Shown here one piece after another: positions 44,574 through 52,844 of a stretch of DNA of 64,000 bases. Both the position numbers and the translations under genes were made by a program. This DNA comes from Paenibacillus montanisoli (GTDB lineage: Bacteria; Bacillota; Bacilli; Paenibacillales; Paenibacillaceae). The DNA lies in NCBI RefSeq assembly GCF_003268025.1, contig NZ_QLUW01000002.1, forward strand, positions 1,054,001 to 1,118,000, given 5' to 3'. The notes under the pieces are model-generated. The model was not told where the DNA came from, made no database searches, and worked only from the letters and a program-made list of their open reading frames with translations. Position 1 is the stretch's first letter. Every line of letters begins with the position of its first letter.

Positions 44574-45062
44574 CTACGACGGATCGCCTTCGTTAGAAGA
44601 CATATATCCGACTCGCGCCATTTCGAATACCTTCTTGATCGGAACCTGATGAGCTTTCGCAACGGCTTCGCAATCGGAAAATTCCGGTGCCGCTTGAACG
44701 ACCTTGCCGTCTAAGACGCCTATTTTCACCCGAACGGCTCCCCAAGGCGTGCCGACTTCTTCCCAGTACCGTTCGAGGCGCTTGCATTCGGTCCAGATGT
44801 ACCGCATGCCCAGCGTTGTCGTCTCTTCAAAGATGATCTTCTCCATCGCCTCGAGCCGCTTGGAATTGGTAAGGACATTCAGCAGGAATCCCGGACGCCC
44901 TTTCTTCATCAGGATCGGAATCCAGAAGACGTCATGGGCGCCTGCTTCCAATAAACGTTCTCCGACATACGGGCAAAACTCCGGATTCATGTCGTCGATA
45001 TTCGTTTGCAGCATAATCATCCCGTCTTCTCTGTGCTGCTTCTTATGCTCGGAAAAGTTCAC
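44574..45062 (-). CDS. larC2: LarC C-terminal half (LarC2), nickel insertion for the NPN cofactor
   Basis: A 162-residue protein starting like the second half of LarC: LQTNIDDMNPEFCPYVGERLLEAGAHDVFW, then MKKGRPGFLLNVL, are the LarC2 signatures. LarC inserts nickel into pyridinium-3,5-bisthiocarboxylic acid mononucleotide using CTP, making the nickel-pincer nucleotide. In characterised bacteria the two halves are one protein or joined by a frameshift. Here the first half is on the other strand about 8 kb away. The GTG start overlaps the RfaE-like kinase stop (GTGA), with GGAGGGG upstream. Why it is housed in a sugar operon is unknown. Confidence 0.9.
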   Translation of the reverse strand: MNFSEHKKQHREDGMIMLQTNIDDMNPEFCPYVGERLLEAGAHDVFWIPILMKKGRPGFLLNVLTNSKRLEAMEKIIFEETTTLGMRYIWTECKRLERYWEEVGTPWGAVRVKIGVLDGKVVQAAPEFSDCEAVAKAHQVPIKKVFEMARVGYMSSNEGDPS

Positions 45063-46141
45063 CTCGCTTGCCCCTCCTCTCTCGATAGCCGGGCTTTCCG
45101 AATTTCATCAGGCGAAGCGGTACCCGTTGTTCCGATTTTCCTAACGACGACGGAAGCGGCTAGGTGCGCAAATGCCACTGCCTCGTGTCCTTCGCTGCCG
45201 GCTCCAAGCGCGCATAAAAGCGCGGAAGCGAAACCGTCCCCGGCACCGACGATATCAATAGGCGGTTCGGCAGGAAGCGTAGGAACGAATGTGCAGCTGT
45301 CTTCGTTCACCCAGATCGCACCCTCGGAGCCAAGCGTCAAACAGCAGGGGCCGTTCACCGCTGCCGATAACTTCTTCGCCACTCCTGCCCAATGCGTATA
45401 AGGCCGATCAATAAAGTCCATTTGCGGTTCGATCCATCGGCTTGCTTCGATTTCGTTCGGCTTTACGATGATGCCGGCGTACATGCCGATATTTTCTCGG
45501 CTGTCCACGACAATGATTTTGCCTCTCTTGGCCCAGGACTCCAGCTTGCGTCTGATTTCATCGCCTATGACGCCATTACGCAGCTGGTCGGTGACCGCAA
45601 TAACATCGCATCGCTCCATCATAGCGTCAAGCCGTTCGCTAAGTTCGGACATTTCCAATCCCGGCAGCGGACGGAAATTTTGGAAATCAATCCGCGGGTC
45701 CTCTTGCTTGACCATTTGAAGCCCTACCCGGATCGGCTTACAATAGGCGGGCGTACTCCAATCTTCGCTTGCGAGCAGAAAAGCGGTATCGATTTGCCGC
45801 TTCTCCAACTGCTCTATGAGTATCTCTCCTCTCCAGTCCCGGCCAATAACGGAGCAGAGATAAACCTCGCTGCAGCCAAGCGATTTTAAATTAGCCGCAA
45901 CATTGCCAGCCGCTCCCGGCGAGAATCGCTCTTCCACGACAGGCAGCGTATGATGAGGCGTTTCGCGTGACAAGGTGCTTCGCGTGATATCCGCTTCCCA
46001 ATAGATGTCCAAGCAAACGTCACCGATCACCCCCACCTTCAAGGAAGCGATAGTATCAAGTATCATTTCAATACGGTTCTCTTTTAATCCTTCAAAAGAG
46101 GTCATATGTTCAGAAGAGTCATCCAGATTCATAAGGCTCAT
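45059..46141 (-). CDS. PfkB-family kinase resembling heptose-7-phosphate kinase (RfaE/HldE N-domain)
   Basis: A 360-residue kinase. VGVIGDVCLDIYWEADITR near the N-terminus is close to the RfaE domain I opening (GDVMLDRY), and the C-terminal IDIVGAGDGFASALLCALG is the PfkB signature with catalytic Asp. No cytidylyltransferase domain is fused, unlike HldE. It overlaps both neighbours (4 bases with LarC2, 4 with the DHS-like gene), so all three are translated together. Target may be a heptose or another sugar phosphate; no lipopolysaccharide is expected in this organism. Confidence 0.88.
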   Translation of the reverse strand: MSLMNLDDSSEHMTSFEGLKENRIEMILDTIASLKVGVIGDVCLDIYWEADITRSTLSRETPHHTLPVVEERFSPGAAGNVAANLKSLGCSEVYLCSVIGRDWRGEILIEQLEKRQIDTAFLLASEDWSTPAYCKPIRVGLQMVKQEDPRIDFQNFRPLPGLEMSELSERLDAMMERCDVIAVTDQLRNGVIGDEIRRKLESWAKRGKIIVVDSRENIGMYAGIIVKPNEIEASRWIEPQMDFIDRPYTHWAGVAKKLSAAVNGPCCLTLGSEGAIWVNEDSCTFVPTLPAEPPIDIVGAGDGFASALLCALGAGSEGHEAVAFAHLAASVVVRKIGTTGTASPDEIRKARLSREEGQAR

Positions 46142-48132
46142 GGCTCATACTTCCTTTCTCCGTTTGGACCTAGAATCGCCTGATTAATCGCCGGAATCGT
46201 CTGTTGATGCAAGCCTTCAAAATGATACCCTTCTCCGCCAAGGCTAGTAGGGCGATGAATAATATTTTTTCGCGGACGGTAATAGTAATCCCAATCCTCG
46301 TAACCAACCTTGCTATGGTAGTTGCCGAGCTTTACGATATCAAAATTCGCGGTGGTGATGCGGTTCACGGTATGCTTCAAATTTCGCGCGATCGACAACG
46401 CCTTCAATAGAACCTCAGGTCCGGTAACGGTAGAGCCAAAATTCGCGTAGACGCCGCCATCCAGGCGGGTTACCGTGTGCACGTAGATCTTAAAATCCCG
46501 GCCGCTCGTTTCGCCTTGAACGGCGAAATCAACTTCAGGATGCTGCTGGATCGCATCGGTACCTATGGTTACGTGCACGGTGCACGGAATACCTTTGCTT
46601 CTGCAAGCATGCATAAGGCTAAAGCGGCTGTAGGGATAACGCTCAGGATGCTCCAGCATATGTTCCATCAAGCTTTCGCCGTAGCCAAGTCCCCTGGCGT
46701 ACCCGGCTTTAAGCGCGCCATGCAGCAGCTCGCCGGGTTCATTCCACATGCCGAAGGTTCCTGCCGCCAAGGCTCCCTCGTCGCTCTCTTCGGTCTGTCC
46801 GAAGGCTGCCAGCTCGAAATCCTGAAAGGCCGCGGCTCCATTCATGGCCAAGTGGGTAATCACGCCTTGTTCGATCAATTCGCATAATTGAGGCGATACA
46901 GCGCTTCCGATTACATTGCCGCCGATTGAAACGAGTACTTCTTTGCCCTGCTGCCTCGCTTCGAGAATGCGCGCGATGAATGCCTTGAACTTCGGATCCT
47001 CTGACTGCGGCCACTCGGATACGGCACTTCCAACGGCGCATTCGCTAAAACGTTCAACTTTTAAATCGGCTTGGCGCTGAGCGATCGGGTGAAGCTTGCT
47101 TTCCTTCCTGGAATATCTCCCTTCTTTGACATAAGGCGGAAATTCGACCCCCAGCTCCCGCATCCGATGAAGCACCCCGTGAAAAAGCCGAGGGATCGTC
47201 ACTTGATGCAGACCATGGAACAAATAGCCTTTCCCGCCGATTTGGGCCAGGCGATCCATAAAATTACGCCGCGGCCGGTAGTAATACTCCGACTCGCTTC
47301 TTGACGGAGCAGGCTCTTGGAAGACCGGCAGAATGTCAAAGTTAGCCGCCGTAATCGCATGCATGGGCAGCCCCTGGTTCTTGCATAGGCTGACGGCCTT
47401 CAAAAAAATTTCGGGACCTGAAATGGCTGAGCCGAAATTCAGAAATACGCCGCCTTCCGACAGCTCGGATATCGATTGGCACATCAACTCAAAGTCGTTG
47501 CCGCTCGTGCGCCCGAGCGCCTCGAAATCCACGATCGGATGCTGATGGATGATATCGGTACCGATTGAAATGTGGCAGGTATAAGGGATACCGGCACGCT
47601 GGCACTGTACGAATACACAATCTTCCTGGAAAGGAAACCGCTCGGGATGCCGCATGTAGTACCGGTAAAGACTCTCTCCGTAGCCGAGATTTGCCGCAGA
47701 ACCGTTTTGAATCGCCTCGTTCATGAAGCGCCCCGTTTCCTCCCACATGCCGAACGAGCCGTCTTCGATGGCGCGCGCCACGTCTTCGGAGGTTTCTCCT
47801 AAATAGGCTAGCTCGAAATCGTGAATGCTCGTTGCGCCGTTCCCGGATACATGCGTCAGAATCCCGCTGCGCACCATTTCGATTACGTAACGGGCCAACC
47901 CGTTTTTAATCACATGCGCGCCCATTGACCAAATAACGGGCTTACCGGCTGATCGGGTTCGGACGATCGCATCGATCAGCTCATCGAATTGTTGCCGCTC
48001 CGTTTCGGTCTGCTTCCAAGGTTCGGGAGCTGATTCATATGGCCTCGCCATATTGCGGATCGTGACCAGATTTGTCCGCGAATAAACCGAGAAGGTTTGA
48101 ATGCCGTCAAATGACTGCCTCTCATGCCGCAT
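46138..48132 (-). CDS. Tandem-duplicated deoxyhypusine-synthase-like protein
   Basis: A 664-residue protein made of two homologous halves (about 45-345 and 370-655). Each half repeats the same ordered motifs: MGAHVI / IGGNVI, NGATSIHDFELA / NGAAAFQDFELA, GSFGMWEETG / GTFGMWNEPG, HISIGTDIIHQHPIVDF / HVTIGTDAIQQHPEVDF, TAANFDI / TTANFDI, YYYRPRRN / YYYRPRKN, and HGLHQVTIP / EGLHQQTIP. The fold pattern resembles bacterial deoxyhypusine-synthase-like NAD-binding proteins, normally single-domain. No substrate is known. ATG after AAGGAGG; coupled to the RfaE-like kinase. Confidence 0.75.
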   Translation of the reverse strand: MRHERQSFDGIQTFSVYSRTNLVTIRNMARPYESAPEPWKQTETERQQFDELIDAIVRTRSAGKPVIWSMGAHVIKNGLARYVIEMVRSGILTHVSGNGATSIHDFELAYLGETSEDVARAIEDGSFGMWEETGRFMNEAIQNGSAANLGYGESLYRYYMRHPERFPFQEDCVFVQCQRAGIPYTCHISIGTDIIHQHPIVDFEALGRTSGNDFELMCQSISELSEGGVFLNFGSAISGPEIFLKAVSLCKNQGLPMHAITAANFDILPVFQEPAPSRSESEYYYRPRRNFMDRLAQIGGKGYLFHGLHQVTIPRLFHGVLHRMRELGVEFPPYVKEGRYSRKESKLHPIAQRQADLKVERFSECAVGSAVSEWPQSEDPKFKAFIARILEARQQGKEVLVSIGGNVIGSAVSPQLCELIEQGVITHLAMNGAAAFQDFELAAFGQTEESDEGALAAGTFGMWNEPGELLHGALKAGYARGLGYGESLMEHMLEHPERYPYSRFSLMHACRSKGIPCTVHVTIGTDAIQQHPEVDFAVQGETSGRDFKIYVHTVTRLDGGVYANFGSTVTGPEVLLKALSIARNLKHTVNRITTANFDIVKLGNYHSKVGYEDWDYYYRPRKNIIHRPTSLGGEGYHFEGLHQQTIPAINQAILGPNGERKYEP

Positions 48133-48138
48133 GCGATG

Positions 48139-49122
48139 TCATCCTCCTTCGACTACATTTAGTTTCAACCAGGAAGATAGCGAACCGTATGGCTCTAGGG
48201 ACAAGGCCGTTCCGCTTGCAACCGCTTCCGCCAACGTCTGTTTCGGCAGCACGTTGAACGGTTCAAGCCCAATATTGTACTCGCTGCCGAAGAAAGGAGC
48301 ATTCGGGTCAGCGGCAAAGTTTTGCCAATACCAGACGTACGGCCAAATATGGCGGTCCCAGCTCACCTCAAGCGTTACAGGAACCTTTCTGTTTCGCATC
48401 CGGTAGGAACCATCCGGTGTCTCGACAGCCAGCAAATCCTTCTTTGTTCCCGGCGGGGCCATCCTGGACAGATCGGTTTCCAGTCTATCGCCTGGCGCAT
48501 AAGGCCATTCCCGACGTTTACCGCTGACCGGATTAATAACGAAGGAGCCCTCGCTAAAGTCCACGATCGTTTCCGCATCCATAAAAGGCGCTCCGTATGC
48601 TAAATGGTGCCCCCAATTGAATTCCATCGGTACAGCTGCTTCGTTCCAAACGGTTTCCTCGACGAGCACCGACGCCTCGCCTATCCGCATGGTCAAGGTT
48701 TTCTCAATGACTAGCGGCAGAGACCTCAATCGATTCGTCAAGCGGACGCGCAGCTCCTCCTGACTGTCAAGGAGGCATTCGTACGTCCAAGGAGTGACGG
48801 CCGTTTCTCCCCGATGCACCAGCGATCCGCGATAATAATGCGTTTCGCTTACTTCCGGCAGCATTTCTTGCCAGCCTCCCATATAGGACATTTGATAATC
48901 GGGATATAGGGGATGCGGAGAATGAAGACCCATGCGGGTATGCCAGATGAAATCGGTATCCGTCGGTTTATGCAGCCAGCGGACAGGCTCTCCGCCTTTG
49001 TCCAGCAGCAAGATCACTTGCAGTACGTCGTTCTCCAGCATGAGGCTTTTATACCCTTTAAACATGAGTTCATCCGATATGCGGCATCCGGCATTCCGGT
49101 ATTTACGATAAGATGGAGGCAC
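48139..49122 (-). CDS. Aldose-1-epimerase/mutarotase-like protein (DUF4432-like)
   Basis: About 327 residues of beta-sandwich pattern. Recognisable parts are LLDKGGEPVRWLHKPTDTDF, NWGHHLAYGAPFM (paired His typical of mutarotases) and GSEYNIGLEPFNVLP. The family interconverts sugar anomers or binds carbohydrates. I start at GTG 49122, with GGGGG 9 bases upstream, 4 bases after the HAD stop; a TTG at 49146 overlapping the HAD gene is the alternative. It supports the sugar nature of this operon. Confidence 0.78.
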   Translation of the reverse strand: MPPSYRKYRNAGCRISDELMFKGYKSLMLENDVLQVILLLDKGGEPVRWLHKPTDTDFIWHTRMGLHSPHPLYPDYQMSYMGGWQEMLPEVSETHYYRGSLVHRGETAVTPWTYECLLDSQEELRVRLTNRLRSLPLVIEKTLTMRIGEASVLVEETVWNEAAVPMEFNWGHHLAYGAPFMDAETIVDFSEGSFVINPVSGKRREWPYAPGDRLETDLSRMAPPGTKKDLLAVETPDGSYRMRNRKVPVTLEVSWDRHIWPYVWYWQNFAADPNAPFFGSEYNIGLEPFNVLPKQTLAEAVASGTALSLEPYGSLSSWLKLNVVEGG

Positions 49123-49126
49123 CGTC

Positions 49127-49909
49127 CTATACCCCCAATCGCTCAAACCATGCCTGAGGATTCCCGAAATCGCCGGATATCCAGTCCGCGCCTGCCGTTC
49201 TCAGACGACGCTCTTTAACTGGATTCATCCCTTCGCGAAGCTCTTCATTGCTCGCCAGTCCGAGCGCAAGCCCCCCTGCTTCTTTGCCTAATTGGATTTC
49301 TACTTTTCCGTCGCCGATTACCGCCAACTCTTCTCCGGTAAGACCCTTGGTCTCGATCAACTCTCGCAGCACCTTTTCCTTGGAGCATTCCGCTCTGCCA
49401 ACGGGTGCCCCGGCAATTTCGTTGAAGAACGATGCCAGACCGAGAACTTCCGCCTCTTGTACGACATCAGGGTGATCCGTGCCGCTGGCGACATACAGCT
49501 CGACGCCCCGCCTGTGCAGCTCCCTGACGAACTCGGCGGCCCCCCGAATCAGGAAATCTTCCGGCTGCAGTTCACCTTTACGCAATTTGCCGATCCGATC
49601 CGTCACGCGTTCAAGCAGCCTTCGATTATACTCCGCCTTGTATTCCCATTCGCTCAGGACCCTCTCGTTCCACCCTTTCTCATGCACAGTATGGGCAAGC
49701 CATTTCATCTGATAAATGGTTTGAATCCCCGTCGAATGGTCAATGTAAGCATCGATTTCCTGATTTAATGCCGCTTCCTGTTCCATCGACAATGCATGCA
49801 GACCGGTTATCGATTCCTTCATAAATGGCCTCATCACCTCTTCCCAGCCCGCCCGGAGCGTCGATATTGTCCCGTCAAAATCGAACAATACGGCTTTGAT
49901 CGTATGCAT
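49127..49909 (-). CDS. HAD-superfamily sugar-phosphatase-like hydrolase
   Basis: A 260-residue HAD phosphatase. FDFDGTIS holds the nucleophilic Asp; YVASGTDHPDV is motif II; AVIGDGKVEIQLGKEAGG is motif IV, where the expected GDGxxD reads GDGKVE, a Glu for Asp. The helical cap lies between motifs I and II. First gene of the six-gene operon that starts from the promoter at 49987-50016. Substrate probably a sugar phosphate. Confidence 0.88.
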   Translation of the reverse strand: MHTIKAVLFDFDGTISTLRAGWEEVMRPFMKESITGLHALSMEQEAALNQEIDAYIDHSTGIQTIYQMKWLAHTVHEKGWNERVLSEWEYKAEYNRRLLERVTDRIGKLRKGELQPEDFLIRGAAEFVRELHRRGVELYVASGTDHPDVVQEAEVLGLASFFNEIAGAPVGRAECSKEKVLRELIETKGLTGEELAVIGDGKVEIQLGKEAGGLALGLASNEELREGMNPVKERRLRTAGADWISGDFGNPQAWFERLGV

Positions 49910-49940
49910 GCCTTCATCCCTTCCCTCTATTTTCTTAGTG

Positions 49941-49959
49941 ATTAAGTTATTTACTTATT
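49941..49959. promoter_or_regulatory. Candidate ROK operator between promoter and HAD gene
   Basis: A/T-rich near-palindrome ATTAAGT-N5-ACTTATT. The segment TTTCTTAGTGATTAAGTTA (49931-49949) resembles TTTCTTAATCATTAATTTA near 50021-50039. Two such boxes flank the -10 and -35 elements, as ROK repressor sites often do. The adjacent ROK gene is the obvious candidate regulator. Confidence 0.4.
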
Positions 49960-49986
49960 TCACGAACTCATTTATAATTCGATTAA

Positions 49987-50016
49987 ATTATAGGATGAGA
50001 AGGAGTTGGGGGTCAA
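49987..50016 (-). promoter_or_regulatory. Strong sigma-A promoter of the HAD-to-AraC operon
   Basis: Minus strand TTGACC (50011-50016), 18-bp spacer, TATAAT (49987-49992). The -10 is perfect and the -35 has one mismatch. It lies in the gap between the ROK 3' end and the HAD gene. Confidence 0.75.
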
Positions 50017-50036
50017 ACATTTTCTTAATCATTAAT

Positions 50037-51218
50037 TTAACTCAGGCCGATCATGTCCAGCGGCTCTCGCATTAAACGGTCGAAAATCAAGGCCGCCGCT
50101 CCGACAGCGCTCTGCGAGGTCCCGAACGTAGAAGCTTCGATACGAACCCGTTCGCGGACGAAAGGGTAAACGCGGCTTTGGACCCGCTTCCGAATTTCAG
50201 GCATATATCGCGAAAGGTAGGGGTACAATTTCCCTCCCATTACGATAACGTCCGGGTCGTAAACGTTAAATAAATTGGTCAGTGCATCCGTCAGGATCGA
50301 CAACGTGTACTCCAAAGTACGCGCAGCTTCCCGATCGTTGCGCTGAACCGCTTCAAAGAAGTTCATAATCGTCTTACCGTGTCCGTCAGTCCAATTCCGC
50401 ATTATGCCCGGAATGGATCCTACCGTTTCCCAACACCCTAGATTGCCGCATGCGCAAGGCTCGCCATTATGTACGACCGTTATATGGCCGATTTGACCAT
50501 ATAATCCGTTTGCGCCATAAAGCATCTCTCCGTTCATTACGACTCCGCCGCCGATTCCGATTCCCATCGTGATGTGAACGAGATGGCTTGTTGTGCGCCC
50601 CAGTCCGAACCACCGCTCTGCAAATGCCGAAGAACGCGCATCGTCATTGATAAGCACAGTTGCTTCCATCCTCTTCTCTAGCTCAGCCCGTACCGGATAC
50701 TGCTCCCACCCCGGAAAATTAGGCGGATCCAGCAGTATGCCTTGCTGCATATCCATGGGTCCCGGTATGCTGACGCCGATGCCAAGAAGCTTGTTCCCGC
50801 TGTCGCTCGACAAGGCTTTCATTTTCTGTACGGAGGGAGTTATCAGATCCAAGATGCTGTCCGGATTATCCATCCCTGCCGTCGAACCCTCGGACGCGGC
50901 TATGACCCGGCCGGCCAGATCGGTAAGGACGACTTCGAATGCGTTTCGTCCGATATCAATGCCAATGATCCGATAGTTCTCCGTATCGAGTCTCAGCAGC
51001 ATCCGTTTCCGGCCAACGCTGCCGTGACTGGACTCGGACTCGCGGATGATTCCGCCCCTAATCATGTCTTGCGTCAAATTTGTCAGCGTGCCGGAAGTCA
51101 AATCCGTTCGTTCTACCAATTCAACGCGCGATATCGGTTCGAATTCCCAAATGCTCTTAAGCACCGCGGACATATTGGATTGCTTGACCTGTGTCAAATA
51201 ACCTGGCTTGGATCTCAT
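50037..51218 (-). CDS. ROK-family transcriptional regulator
   Basis: About 393 residues. N-terminal winged helix (RVELVERTDLTSGTLTNLTQDMIRGG), then the ROK sugar-binding domain with GIGIGGGVVMNGEMLYG, GLYGQIGHITV and zinc loop CACGNLGCWE. Such proteins (XylR, NagC types) sense free or phosphorylated sugars and repress sugar genes. Start at the ATG at 51218, after GAGG; ATGs at 51233 and 51227 are alternatives. It is divergent from larE and stands upstream of the HAD operon, so it could control either or both. Confidence 0.9.
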   Translation of the reverse strand: MRSKPGYLTQVKQSNMSAVLKSIWEFEPISRVELVERTDLTSGTLTNLTQDMIRGGIIRESESSHGSVGRKRMLLRLDTENYRIIGIDIGRNAFEVVLTDLAGRVIAASEGSTAGMDNPDSILDLITPSVQKMKALSSDSGNKLLGIGVSIPGPMDMQQGILLDPPNFPGWEQYPVRAELEKRMEATVLINDDARSSAFAERWFGLGRTTSHLVHITMGIGIGGGVVMNGEMLYGANGLYGQIGHITVVHNGEPCACGNLGCWETVGSIPGIMRNWTDGHGKTIMNFFEAVQRNDREAARTLEYTLSILTDALTNLFNVYDPDVIVMGGKLYPYLSRYMPEIRKRVQSRVYPFVRERVRIEASTFGTSQSAVGAAALIFDRLMREPLDMIGLS

Positions 51219-51266
51219 TCGTAACATCCTCATTGATTAATTTTGGAATCGTTATTTCATGTATTT

Positions 51267-51295
51267 AGGATAAGTGACGGTATGCGGATTGTAAA
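51267..51295 (-). promoter_or_regulatory. Candidate promoter of the ROK gene
   Basis: Minus strand TTTACA (51290-51295), 17-bp spacer, TATCCT (51267-51272). It shares the 97-bp gap between the ROK and larE frames, so both genes may be co-regulated. Confidence 0.45.
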
Positions 51296-51330
51296 GATTC
51301 CTTAAATTCCATCGCTAGGAGGAATTATAG

Positions 51331-52161
51331 ATGATCGTGTCCCCTCTCGCCCTAGAGGCAAAAGATAGACTGCTAGGCGAACTCCTTCGATCCATGGAGA
51401 GTGTTCTCGTCGCATTTTCCGGAGGCGTCGACAGCACCTTTCTTCTCAAGCGGGCACAGCAGGAACTAGGCGACCGGGCTGCTGCCGTAACGGCCGCATC
51501 GGAGACATTTCCGACCCGCGAATTTAATGCAGCCGTTAGTCTCGCATCCGAGATCGGCGTCAAGCACCTGCTTACGGAAATTCAAGAGCTGGATAACCAA
51601 AGCTTCGTCGCCAATAACCCGGACAGGTGCTACCACTGTAAAAAAGGCTTGTACACGCATTTGAAACGAATCGCAAAGGAGCACGGACTGCCTTATATTT
51701 TGGATGGTACCAATGTGGATGATATGGGCGATTATCGCCCAGGTCTTGCCGCCAAGACGGAAGAAGGGGTACGAAGCCCGCTTCTGGAAGCGGGCATGAC
51801 CAAAGACGATATCCGGACGCTGTCGAAGTCGCTCGGGCTGCCCACCTGGAATAAGCCGTCTTTTGCCTGTCTATCATCCCGAATCCCTTACGGAACGCCT
51901 ATCGAGCGGAGAAAAATCGACCAGCTCGATGTAGCGGAGCAATTTCTGCTGGATCTCGGCTTCTATCAAGTCCGGGTTCGTCACCATGATGAAATTGCGC
52001 GCCTTGAGCTCCTTCCGCAAGAAATGCAGAAAGCCGTTGAACTCCATGAAACGATCAGCGATAAGCTGAGAAGCCTTGGTTTTCGATATATTGCATTGGA
52101 TTTGACCGGATACCGTACCGGGAGCATGAACGAAGGCCTTGTGCGAGGTGGTAAAGGATGA
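51331..52161 (+). CDS. larE: LarE, ATP-dependent sulfur insertion for the nickel-pincer cofactor
   Basis: A 276-residue PP-loop enzyme. AFSGGVDSTFLL is the ATP-pyrophosphatase loop. Cys residues at about 100 and 103 (RCYHCKK) and 180 (FACLSSRIPYG) are all present. LarE of this three-Cys type is thought to use an iron-sulfur cluster to carry the sulfur, unlike the single sacrificial Cys type of L. plantarum. It converts P2CMN to P2TMN. ATG after AGGAGG. First gene of the lar operon, overlapping larB by 4 bases (ATGA). Confidence 0.95.
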   Translation: MIVSPLALEAKDRLLGELLRSMESVLVAFSGGVDSTFLLKRAQQELGDRAAAVTAASETFPTREFNAAVSLASEIGVKHLLTEIQELDNQSFVANNPDRCYHCKKGLYTHLKRIAKEHGLPYILDGTNVDDMGDYRPGLAAKTEEGVRSPLLEAGMTKDDIRTLSKSLGLPTWNKPSFACLSSRIPYGTPIERRKIDQLDVAEQFLLDLGFYQVRVRHHDEIARLELLPQEMQKAVELHETISDKLRSLGFRYIALDLTGYRTGSMNEGLVRGGKG

Positions 52162-52841
52162 ATCACGAAAGCGCGCATGATTTTGCCACGTTAGACACGG
52201 CTAGGGAGAAACGTCTAGGATTTCCGGAAGTCGTATACGGAGAAGGAAAAACCGCAGAACAGCTTGTTTCCATAGCAAACCGGATGAAAGAGTTCTCAGA
52301 CAAGCTGATTATGACTCGGGTGGATGCGGCCAAAGCGGCACTCGTAATTGAACAAGTCCCGCAAATCAAGCATCATCCTGACGCACAGATGTTGACCGGT
52401 TTTGGAGAAGCTCTCCCTCCGGCTGCAAGGGAAGGGTATATTGCCGTAGTCTGTGCCGGCACATCCGATCTTCGCGCTGCAGAAGAAGCCTCCGTTACGC
52501 TTGAAATGATGGGCAGCCGCGTAGAACGGGTTACAGATGTCGGCGTGGCTGGCATCCATCGATTATTTAAACGATTGGATGTAATCAGCGGAGCGGATGT
52601 CGTGATCGCAATCGCCGGAATGGAAGGCGCCTTGCCTAGCGTGCTCGGCGGTCTGATAGCCAAACCGCTAATTGCCGTACCTACAAGTATCGGTTACGGT
52701 ACCGGATTACATGGTTTGATTGCTCTTGGGGCGATGTTGAATTCATGCGCTCCGGGAATAACGGTAGTCAATATCGATAATGGCTTCGGAGCCGCATACG
52801 CTGCAGCCAACATCCATAAATCCATTCGAATGGAGCGTTAA
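52158..52841 (+). CDS. larB: LarB, nicotinate adenine dinucleotide carboxylase/hydrolase
   Basis: A 227-residue protein related to the PurE fold. VVCAGTSDLRAAEEA, the GAD--IAIAGMEGALPSVLGGL segment and SIGYGTGLHGLIALGAMLNSCA are the LarB signatures. It carboxylates the pyridinium of nicotinic acid adenine dinucleotide and cleaves the phosphoanhydride, making the first NPN intermediate. It overlaps larE by ATGA and is 3 bases from larC1. Confidence 0.95.
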   Translation: MNHESAHDFATLDTAREKRLGFPEVVYGEGKTAEQLVSIANRMKEFSDKLIMTRVDAAKAALVIEQVPQIKHHPDAQMLTGFGEALPPAAREGYIAVVCAGTSDLRAAEEASVTLEMMGSRVERVTDVGVAGIHRLFKRLDVISGADVVIAIAGMEGALPSVLGGLIAKPLIAVPTSIGYGTGLHGLIALGAMLNSCAPGITVVNIDNGFGAAYAAANIHKSIRMER

Positions 52842-52844
52842 TCG

